Source: Lepas anatifera (taxonomy: Eukaryota > Arthropoda > Thecostraca > Lepadidae). Taken from it: a DNA stretch of 64,000 bases. Under the pieces are notes generated by a model, which did no database searches, was not told where the DNA came from, and saw only the letters and a program-made list of their open reading frames with translations. Made by a program: the position numbers and the translations under genes. The stretch lies in contig JAOTON010002130.1 in the NCBI GenBank assembly GCA_034440635.1, positions 124,001 through 188,000 of the forward strand, written 5' to 3'. Of the stretch, positions 21,236-29,739 are shown one piece after another (position 1 is the first letter of the stretch; each line of letters begins with the position of its first letter).

Positions 21236-22254
21236 TTAACACGCGCCCCGCTGGGGGCGAAATTCGCCCCCCTCCTGGTTTTTCCCAAATAGCTCAAAAA
21301 CGAAGAAATGCAGAACAACGAAACTTACGGTACCTTATCCCTAATAAATTTTACACATCTGACCAATTTTTTTAGTTAAGGTCATGTTAGGTCAAGGAGC
21401 TACTCAGGGTCAAGTGACCCGACCTCAAAACCTAAAATTACGAGTTTGAAGCAGCGCCCAGGGAACATTAGCAAACCGATCAGTTTGAAACTTCCACAAT
21501 ATGATAAGGTCATTAGGGTCTACAAATCTGCTATCTCGGAATTTCGATATTGGTGACCTAAGGTGGGGTCAATTTTTTGATCACCTCATTATAACTCTAT
21601 GGTCAAAAATAGAATGGACTCGTTTTCAGGAAATACTGGATAGATAAGGCTGAAAATCCTCAAACTGTATATTCTTACCACGATCTTGACCTTAAAGCTG
21701 AGTTTTTAAGCATCTGACCTCTCAAAGGTCATATCAGGTCACGGGAGCAGAGAGTGATTGTTTTGCCAATAACTTGTCACTGAATTGAGATAAAGCTCCC
21801 ATTTTACTTGCATTGTGTTTATATTGTTACGGGGAGTCGATTGATATGTAACATGACCATACCAGGTCACTCGGTGACCCTGACCTAGGTCGAGGTCAGG
21901 TCATTTTGACTATTTGATCTAGCTAGGTCATATTATATATCATTCGATTCGCCGCGGTGAGAGGAATCCAATGATGCATAAATATTTGCTCTAGCTCCCC
22001 TGAGGGCAGATCTAGAGAGGGAAACGTACACTGCTCTGTTGTAAGCCTGTGGAGCATTCTTTGACCTATGCTGACCTCAATATTGACCTGACATACAAAT
22101 TCTTCTTATAAATTCTCTTCGTCTTAACAAGAACTTTCGAATTCCGCTTGTAATTTTCCTTTAAATTTCGTGAGGAACGAGATAAGGAGGAAGGGGCGAA
22201 AAACGCCCCCAGCGGGGCGCGTCATGCAAGGGACCCCAGCGGGGCGCGTGTTAA
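21236..22254. mobile_element. TTAA-flanked element packed with AGGTCA half-sites
   Basis: TTAA at 21236-21239 and 22251-22254. The ends are TTAACACGCGCCCCGCTGGG and CCCAGCGGGGCGCGTGTTAA. The subterminal near-palindrome GGGGGCGAAATTCGCCCCC is centred on AATT. The interior has many AGGTCA/TGACCT hexamers (near 21381, 21391, 21550, 21706, 21727, 21736, 21866, 21890-21915, 21937 and 22058-22092) and the TATATATCATTCGATTCG block shared with the family. It is 1,019 bp with no coding frame. Confidence 0.85.
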
Positions 22255-23145
22255 CGCTGGCACTGCAATCCAAGCCCTAGACAACGTCTGTGGGAGACCA
22301 AAAATCCAGGTGGGGCTTGAACCCTCCTCCTAACCCCCCGGGATGCTCACACATGGCAGTTTCACTTGGCTGGAACCAAGCCGCATCAGTGCTAGTTGCG
22401 TTTTAGACAGAAGTTCTAGAACTTCCCATGCTTTCATCGATTTTATACTGCTCCGGACATTTTAAACTGCACCATCTTGTCACAACAAACCAGCGCGGCG
22501 GCCGCGATAATTTCCAACTCATTTTATCTGCTGGTCATTGGCTTTCAATCAGTAGTGGACACAAGGGGGCTTGGAAGGCTCAAGCCCCCCCAACGAAATT
22601 TCAGTGTGCCTATAGTAAATGCATTACTGAAGGCTGTTCCGAGGCAATGGTGGGGGAGGCTCGAGACCCCTACCCTCCCCCCACCACCCAATGAAGTCCT
22701 CAATCAGCTACTGTTCGCTATCCTCTCTATCCACAACTCAAAATCCATCAAGGGGAAAAGACAAGGCTCTGCTAGCTTAACAGTGAAGTCAGTGCTAATA
22801 TTTCGATAAGTTTTCGAAACCCCTGAAAATTGTATTTAATAACGCCTTCACAAAATACTGGAACCATCTTGCATGTTTTCGTTAAGAATATGTGATAATA
22901 ATTCCCAAAATAAGACAGACCCCGGAAAACGTTACGAAGCATTTGATGAATTTCAAAGTTTCCAAACGTATCGACATTGCAATGAAAATCTTCAGATTTG
23001 ATGAAGAACCTATAAACTGACAACCCTGAATTCGCAGGACCCACAATGCCTCCCTTCCCTCTAGGTAACATTATGCACCTAACGCACCAGACGGGAGAAC
23101 AGGACACATCCTTTTCCTCATTTTCAGCGGCCCGCAGATGTCTGC
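22255..23145. other. Unassigned sequence with a shared repeat block
   Basis: At 22550-22720 the blocks AAGGGGGCTTGGAAGGCTCA, CAGTGTGCCTATAGTAAATG and CAATGAAGTCCT resemble the interior of the TA elements at 60600-60760 (AGTGCCTAAAGTAAATGCG and AATGAAGTCCTGGATC). This is probably a diverged relic of that family. Otherwise no gene is seen. Confidence 0.4.
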
Positions 23146-23530
23146 AACGCCCAGCGGGTCATTTTTGTCCGCTTCATATTTGACGATGTCTCATGGCAAA
23201 GCCGCTCAAGAAAATCTTACTGTTTCTTCACCATCTGACTCCTAGTGGTCTTAGATTAATGTCAATCATGCAAACCCCTTTCAGCCTTCCATATGTTATT
23301 GCAAGAAACAAAATTTGCGAAGCTATCTCACGTTTACCAAAACCTCACCAAAATAAGTTCCACCAAAATCGTCCCATAAAAACCTAAAATTTTCAAATGC
23401 ATTTTTCCAGCTTGTCCACGCTCTGCAACACACATCCATATCATAAACATGAAGATCACTTCACTGGTACCGATTCTGTAGCCTGTCACAGTCAGAGGAA
23501 AAAAAGACCTGCTGGGCGTCAACGGGTTAA
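23146..23530. mobile_element. Possible small MITE with ACGCCCAGCGGGTC inverted ends
   Basis: Left AACGCCCAGCGGGTCATTTT. Right, in reverse complement, TTAACCCGTTGACGCCCAGC. TTAA is present on the right (23527-23530) but not on the left, where the end seems eroded. The interior is AT-rich with no gene. Confidence 0.45.
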
Positions 23531-24284
23531 TGATGTCCCCTCTAACCCAACTCTGACATTGTTTAGTTTACAACAACCACGAAATAGAAATGGCGGACAT
23601 GTCCTCATCTGCCATTCAGTTTTCGCACCAGTGCCTCGCAGATCGGGGAAAAGACGGAAGAGCGAAGGAAGAGCGGAGGAGGGTACGATTGCCGTGGCAA
23701 GTGACGCTATATGATATTGATATACGTGGCAACTGGTATGATATTGATGATGTGAGCAGACGTCATCAGCTGAAAATAGCTTGGGACCCTTGGGATTATT
23801 TCACCATGCACTTATAAAGCCCCCGCGTGCGATTTTCAGCATGCCGAAACGCTGTGAACGGGCCTTTGATGCCATGTAACAGATGGCATGGGACGCTACG
23901 CGTAAGTCAATGCCAAGTCAGATCATAATCATATCAATGCTATTTATTAATTCGTTCGTTGTTAGGACTTTCTCTACTCGAGTTTAAACAAGTTGAAGGA
24001 GCTTTCGACCTGTATTTCAGGCCTTCAATAGCAGTTTAAAACATGGTAGAGAAACACAATTCAAAAACAATCCTGATACAAATGGTGTTTACAAAGCGCT
24101 AAATATTTCAAATCGGAAAGCTCAAGGTTAGGAGGACAACACACCTCTAGCTGGGAAACGACAAATGGAAATAACTTTACTAAATCAAGCAATTAAATAC
24201 AGTCAAGGACATAGCACCATATCTGAAAAAATATAATTCGATAAAACGGTGATACTTTTACCGTAGATTGTGCAAGAGCAACAT
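23531..24284. other. Unassigned; probable Penelope-like 3' flank
   Basis: 23531-23900 has no recognised gene. From about 23985, GTTGAAGGAGCTTTCGACCT is of the kind often seen beside Penelope-like elements, consistent with the minus-strand fragment that follows. This is inference. Confidence 0.3.
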
Positions 24285-24456
24285 TAAAGTGTAACCAACA
24301 AAGTTCAATGATACATTGTTAAGAACTTTAACGTGGCTTACATTATGAAATGAAAGTGCACACTAATAATGGCACAGGAGGATCTATGCGTAATTTTAGG
24401 AAACAGCTGAACAGGAAACAATAGTAAGTACGTTCTAGGTTCAGTCCAGAAGCACC

Positions 24457-24723
24457 TCAACAGCTGCCGCGGCGAATGATGGGCAGCCACCGGTCTGGAA
24501 GCCGTGTTCCTGAGTTTCGGTTGACGTTGAAGTCATTCGGTGATATTATGATATACAGGCCAATAGTTCTTATGCAGGCCGATTCTAGTAGAAGTCTCAG
24601 GTGGTAGCTTGTCTCATGATGGAGGATGTGGGCTTGGTCGAATTTTGGTGTGCATTGTGTGTGTTCGCTGAAGGCTGATGTCTTGGATTGGGTACGGATA
24701 GATCTTTTCCAGCTGTCTTTCAC
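24457..24723 (-). pseudogene. Penelope-like C-terminal endonuclease region (left copy)
   Basis: The minus-strand frame SWKRSIRTQSKTSAFSEHT, FDQAHILHHETSYHLRLLLE and NVNRNSGTRLPDRWLPII has the typical tail of Penelope-like proteins (E-H...W...HR/R...LLES..I....N.N...G..LP..W). The upstream part of the nuclease and the whole RT are missing. It is a remnant only. Confidence 0.6.
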
Positions 24724-24739
24724 TCCTTCTACCAGCTGA

Positions 24740-25215
24740 AACGAGCAGCCCTAACCATCGGAATTCAACTAATTGCCAAGCCTCAGAAAAACCTGGCCTC
24801 AATCCTTTGCAGTAGGACAAAACAACACCTGCCTAAACAGCAAAATAGCAATGTTGTTTACTGCATCGATGTTCCTGCTCAGTGGATGGTGAACCAGGTA
24901 GGTAAATTGGAGAGACCGATCGTGAACTACAGTCGAGAGTGAAAGAGCATGAAGACAGCTGGAAAAATCTATCCGTACCCAATCCAAGACATCAGCCTTC
25001 AGCGAACACACACAATGCACATCAAAATTCGACCAAGCCCACATCCTCCATCATGAGACAAGCTACCACCTGAGACTTCTACTAGAATCGGCCTGCATAA
25101 GAACTATTGGCCGTCGTGAGACTGTCATAATATCACCGAGTGACTCCAACGTCAACCGTCAACCGAAACTCAGGAACACGGCTTCCAGACCGGTGGCTGC
25201 CCATCATTTGCCGCG
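24740..25215 (+). pseudogene. Penelope-like GIY-YIG region (right copy), broken
   Basis: The plus strand reads GIQLIAKPQKNLASILCSRT, then NSNVVYCIDVPAQWM, which aligns by eye with the VVY.I.C..C...YIG start of the GIY-YIG domain of Penelope-like elements. The usual YVG/YIGET is altered (VNQVGKLERP), followed by a stop near 24942. Homology to the left copy continues in other frames to ~25215. It is inactive. Confidence 0.55.
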
Positions 25216-25353
25216 GCAGCTGTTGAGGTGCTTCTGGATTGAACCTAGAACGTACTTACTATTGTTTCCTCTGTTCAGGTGTTTCCTAAAATTACGCATA
25301 GATCCTCCTGTGCTCTTATAATTGTGCAGTTTCATTTCATAATGTAAGCTACG

Positions 25354-26192
25354 TTAACACGCACATTGACGGGGGGGCGGGTACCCGCCCCCTCGGGTTT
25401 TTCGAAGATAGCAGAAAAACGGCGGCTTGTAGCGCCGTCGTACTTGGCATACCTATTTCCTCATCATTTTTACTACTTCTGTGAAAATTTAAGGTTAGGT
25501 CATCTCAGGTCAGGTCACCAGTACAGGTCAAGTGACCTGACCTCAAAGATGTTCAAGATAGCATAAGTCGGAGCAGGGTGAACTTATCCGATTCAAACTC
25601 ATATCACATAATGGACCCACCGAGTTCTTTAACATTTGTTCCGATTTTTTTATATCGATGACCTGAGGTCAGGTACGAGGCATGACCTCTCCATTGGAAA
25701 TACGTGGGAAAATGGTTTTTACTGAATAACTCAGTAACGGATGGTGATAGAGCGTTTATTTTACCTGCATTAGACTTGCCTTGGCTTTGCAGTTCTAATG
25801 ATATTCATTGTATATAATCTGACCCTGACCTGACCTCAGGTCAGGTCAAATCTTTGACCTACCAAGGTCAAATTATATATCATTCGACTCAGCTTGCTGC
25901 GAGGATTCATATAGTTTAAATCGTTTTGCTCTATCTTGAATTGTTCAGATGTAATGGCGGAAAAACTTAATTTACATGTTATCCCTATGACGGCATGTTT
26001 TGACCTCTCGTGACCTTAAATGTGACGTGGCAAAAACGGTTTAAATATTTTCGATCGAGAAGTGGACGGGCTACCCAACACCGTTTACCGTTTTTCGCTA
26101 CCTACCGTGGTTCTCGAAATCTTAGTGGGGGCGGGTCCCTGCCCCCCCGTCAAAGCAAAGGTGGCTCAGACCCCCGTCAATGCGCGTGTTAA
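25354..26192. mobile_element. TTAA-flanked element, densest AGGTCA half-site array
   Basis: TTAA at 25354-25357 and 26189-26192. The ends are TTAACACGCACATTGACG and GTCAATGCGCGTGTTAA. I count about 17 AGGTCA/TGACCT hexamers in 839 bp. They include an inverted pair AGGTCA-AG-TGACCT at 25525-25538, an everted pair TGACCT-G-AGGTCA at 25659-25671, and at 25826-25848 two 11-base arms (TGACCTGACCT / AGGTCAGGTCA) around one C. The empty site survives in the inverted Penelope arm (ACTTTAACGTGG, TTAA at 24328-24331). Confidence 0.88.
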
Positions 26193-26259
26193 AGTTATAT
26201 CATGCATAATGTACTTATAATAACACTGTATCATTGAACTTTGTTGGTTACACTTTAGC

Positions 26260-27540
26260 TACCGACACCTGCTCCCGGGGCTGCCGACACCGACTCACGA
26301 GGCTACCGACACCTACTCACGGGGCTACCGACACCTGGTCCCGGGGCTACCGACACCTACTCACGAGGCTACCGTCACCTACTCACGGGGCTACCGACAC
26401 ATACTCACGAGGCTTCCGTCACCTACTCACGGGGCTACCGACACCTACTCACGGGGCTACCGTCACCTACTCACGGGGCTACCGACACCTACTCACGGAG
26501 CTACCGACAACTATTCACGGGGCTACCGACACCGACTCACGGGGCTACCGACACCTACTCACGGGGCTACCGACACCTACTCACGGGGCTACCGACACCT
26601 ACTCACGAGGCTACCGACACCTACTCACGGGGCTACGGACACCTGATCCCGGGGCTACCGACAACTACTCACGGGGGCTACCGACACCTGATCCCGGGGC
26701 TACCGACACCTACTCACGAGGCTACCATCACCTACTCACGGGGCTACCGACACCTACTCACGGAGCTACCGACAACTATTCACGGGGCTACCGACACCTA
26801 CTCACGGGGCTACCGACACCTGATCCCGGGGCTACCGACACCTACTCACGAGGCTACCGACACCTACTCACGGGGCTACCGACACCTGATCCCGGGGCTA
26901 CCGACACCTACTCACGAGGCTATCGACACCTACTCACGGGGCTACCGACACCTACTCACGGGGCTACGGACACCTGATCCCGGGGCTACCGACACCTACT
27001 CACGATGCTACCGACACCTACTCACGGGGCTACCGACACCTACTCACGGGGCTACCGACACCTACTCACGGGGCTACCGACACCTGATCCCGGGGCTACC
27101 GACACCTACTCACGAGGCTATCGACACCTACTCACGGGGCTACCGACACCTACTCACGGGGCTACGGACACCTGATCCCGGGGCTACCGACACCTACTCA
27201 CGATGCTACCGACACCTACTCACGGGGCTACCGACAGCTACTCACGGGGCTACCGACACCTACTCACGGGGCTACCGACACCTGATCCCGGGGCTACCGA
27301 CACCTACTCACGAGGCTATCGACACCTACTCACGGGGCTACCGACACCTACTCACGGGGCTACGGACACCTGATCCCGGGGCTACCGACACCTACTCACG
27401 ATGCTACCGACACCTACTCACGGGGCTACCGACAGCTACTCACGGGGCTACCGACAGCTACTCACGGGGCTACCGACAGCTACTCACGGGGCTACCGACA
27501 CCTACTCACGGGGCTACCGACACCTGATCCCGGACGACAC
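26260..27540. repeat. 22-bp minisatellite, GCTACCGACACCTACTCACG unit
   Basis: About 58 copies of a 22-bp unit (the 20 bases named plus GG). Variants (CCTGATCCCGG, GAGGCT, GATGCT, CAGCTACTC) recur in the same order several times between 26.8 and 27.5 kb, so a higher-order repeat of several units has amplified. Because 22 is not a multiple of three, the 247-codon frame inside reads all three phases of the unit and is an artefact. The array begins exactly at the Penelope-like end (GGTTACACTTTAG). Confidence 0.95.
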
Positions 27541-27823
27541 CGACTGACACTCTCAGGGGCTCCTCGGGTGTTATTGGCTCCTCGAGTTCTCAGATTGTTC
27601 AACAGCTGACTTGGTCGTTTTTGAGTGTTAATTGTCGAACCGTTTGGCACCTGAGTATTCTATATGCTGCCCGGAGGCGTATAGCCTTCACCCTCCGCAC
27701 CCTCACACAGTCTCGCCTCTTACAAACATCAACAGAAAATAGAGTGCTGGCCGTTCGAAACCATGCAGTTATCAAACTCAGAGTGATGCCACTGGCTCTG
27801 ACTGCCTTTGTTCTCTGCTGCAG
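27541..27823. other. 5' flank of the secreted Gly/Tyr/Pro-rich gene
   Basis: Contains no repeat. Immediately before the ATG at 27824 is a pyrimidine-rich tract ending TTCTCTGCTGCAG, which reads like a splice acceptor. An upstream 5' UTR exon is therefore possible, but I cannot locate it. Confidence 0.4.
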
Positions 27824-29722
27824 ATGGCGCCGTCAGTTGGCCTGTTCATCTGGGCACTCCTGGTAGCAGAGGCCCAACTGCAGGCCAGCCCAGCACAGCC
27901 CGCACGGCCATCGCAGCCCAGCTCAGCACAGCCCGGTCCTGCTCACTCATCACAGCCCAGCGCACACTCAGCACCATCCGCCACAGGCTCCACACAGACC
28001 TACTCGGCGTATCGAAGTCCGCCAGAGCCCGGCAGCGGGCCCCCGGGTCGGAGGGACATAACTGGGGCGCAGCCAGTCCGGGCTGGATTACGAACCCGCA
28101 CTCAGAGTCAGCAGGTTGACGCTGGGAGTGGTCGCGGATCGACCCAGCACTGGTCAGTCTCAGCAGAGCCGAGACAGAGCGCTGGGCGCCGACCGGCGGA
28201 CAGCGCATCCTCGGCACATAGCACAGAAGCACTGCAGCTCCCACCTCGCCAGCACCGCCCTGCAGACGCCATCACCGCCGGAGGAGCGCCCACTGCCACC
28301 CCTCTCGCCTCCTCCTCCAGTCGGACCCTCCCACTTCAAGGAGAGGTCAGGAAAAGGAGTATGGATGACGTACCAACCCATATGTCCTTCTCTGTCATCA
28401 CTGGTGAGGACGGTAGTCCGTGCATGGAGGTGAAATGCTTCAGGGTCATGCTGGAGAGCATGCTGAAAACCGGAGGCTTCACCTCGTTCCAGGGCGCAGA
28501 CGCCATGTTCCAGGTAGCCAGCTTGCCGCCAGAGCTTCAGAAACTATTCCAGGAGTACGAACAGCGCGCTACGGTGGAGGATCCTGTAACTGGCAACCTA
28601 TTGGACGGCGTGACGTCGTCACTGAGGCTGCCGGAGTCGCCGCCACCGTTTCTCACCCAGAGACTGCCTGTGGAGGCAGAGTCACTCACTCAGGATGGGG
28701 AGGTGGTGGGAGAGCCCATCATGCAGACTGAAGTGAAGCGGGTACAGTCTCGGCCACAGCTGGTGCAGCCCTCGCTGTTGGCGGACCCCGGACATATGTC
28801 AGAGCCTGTAAGAAAACATTCGGGACCAGAGTGGGAGCAGACAGTGAGCAGAGACAGCAGTGGCCCACATTCACAGAGAGAAACGTCCAAAAATCACATC
28901 TTAGCCACCTTGAACCAAGTCCACGAAGTAGGACAGGAAAGAGGGACATCTGAGCAGCAGCTGCAGCCGCTGTTGCAGCTGCTGCAGCACGTAGGCGACG
29001 GGGCTTCCAGGACCGTCGCAGCATCGCCACACAAAGGCCAAAGTGGCAGCAGGGCCCCGCCTCGGGAGGTTGGACAGTCCACTGGCAACGACCGACGCAC
29101 GCCGCATCCCAGTCAGCCAGTTCAGAACTCCGGGTCTCCGCAACAGCTGGAGGGACTGCAGCAGCTCAGCTTTCTTTTTCTGTCCCCGTTCCAGCCGCAA
29201 ACGGACCGCACTGTGGCTCCGGACCGGCACCCTGTTAACACCTTAGCGAGAATGCCTCTGCGGGCCTCGCCTATGCAAAGAGCGACATCATCTGCGCGAC
29301 GCAGAGAACATGTGCGACGTAGACGTGGCGTTCTTGCTCCTGTTATTCAGCTGAATTATACACCACGTGAACCAGAGCGGACGCGGGGCAAGGACACTGT
29401 AATCACACAGGAGATGGCCCACCGGCCGGAGACGGTGACTCGACTGACGAGAACGGCTGTGAGCGTCCCTCCGCCTCCCAAGTCAGTGCGGCGTACCGCT
29501 GAGAGGACGCCGGAGCTGCTGTCACCCCGACAGCGGCGGCCTCTGGTCACACAGCTGGAAGTGCCAGTGCTGTCCACCACGATCAAAATGGTGCCCCTGG
29601 TCACCACCGAGAGTATACAGTTTGTGACATCGCCCACATATGCCAAAAAGGTGCGACGGAAGCGTTTAAAAGGCAGGCCCGGAGATTTCCCCAGTTTCTG
29701 GCGGACGAGCAGGCAGATCTGA
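27824..29722 (+). CDS. Secreted Gly/Tyr/Pro-rich protein, N-terminal segment
   Basis: Starts at ATG 27824 (MAPSVGLFIWALLVAEAQ), a typical signal peptide with cleavage near residue 20, so the product should be exported. Residues ~20-60 are Ala/Ser/Pro/Gln-rich. Around 180-250 is the most globular part (VPTHMSFSVITGEDGSPC, then LPPELQKLFQEYEQ) with two Cys. The rest is low-complexity Gln/Pro/Ser/Arg, including RRREHVRRRR. Codons are GC-rich at the third position, unlike the surrounding transposons. The frame ends at 29722, but from ~29645 the next frame reads ATEAFKRQARRFPQFLADEQ straight into the 29740 frame. One extra A in the AAAAA run at 29645-29650 would join them, so I treat both as one gene. 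No known domain is recognised. Confidence 0.6.
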   Translation: MAPSVGLFIWALLVAEAQLQASPAQPARPSQPSSAQPGPAHSSQPSAHSAPSATGSTQTYSAYRSPPEPGSGPPGRRDITGAQPVRAGLRTRTQSQQVDAGSGRGSTQHWSVSAEPRQSAGRRPADSASSAHSTEALQLPPRQHRPADAITAGGAPTATPLASSSSRTLPLQGEVRKRSMDDVPTHMSFSVITGEDGSPCMEVKCFRVMLESMLKTGGFTSFQGADAMFQVASLPPELQKLFQEYEQRATVEDPVTGNLLDGVTSSLRLPESPPPFLTQRLPVEAESLTQDGEVVGEPIMQTEVKRVQSRPQLVQPSLLADPGHMSEPVRKHSGPEWEQTVSRDSSGPHSQRETSKNHILATLNQVHEVGQERGTSEQQLQPLLQLLQHVGDGASRTVAASPHKGQSGSRAPPREVGQSTGNDRRTPHPSQPVQNSGSPQQLEGLQQLSFLFLSPFQPQTDRTVAPDRHPVNTLARMPLRASPMQRATSSARRREHVRRRRGVLAPVIQLNYTPREPERTRGKDTVITQEMAHRPETVTRLTRTAVSVPPPPKSVRRTAERTPELLSPRQRRPLVTQLEVPVLSTTIKMVPLVTTESIQFVTSPTYAKKVRRKRLKGRPGDFPSFWRTSRQI

Positions 29723-29739
29723 CGGCTACAACCAGAGAG

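Larger units (their letters stand above)
24285..26262. mobile_element. Head-to-head Penelope-like element fragments
   Basis: Two inverted copies meet near 24740. The left arm (24285-24735, minus sense) and right arm (24950-25353 plus 26193-26262, plus sense) are complementary, including CAGCTGGAAAAATCTATCCG and GTGTAACCAACAAAGTTCAA. Translated parts match the C-terminal GIY-YIG endonuclease region of Penelope-like elements. Penelope-like copies are commonly found in partial inverted arrangements. A TTAA element splits the right arm. The right arm stops where the 22-bp minisatellite begins. Confidence 0.65.

Noticed and set aside
26234..26977. 247-codon plus-strand frame with Thr/Arg/Gly/Leu repeats
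   Set aside because: The unit is 22 bp, so the frame cycles through all three phases of a stop-free minisatellite; it is not a gene.
28116..29030. Alternative frames on both strands within the Gly/Tyr/Pro-rich gene
   Set aside because: GC-rich codons make shadow frames; only the frame with the signal peptide has a plausible start and continuity.
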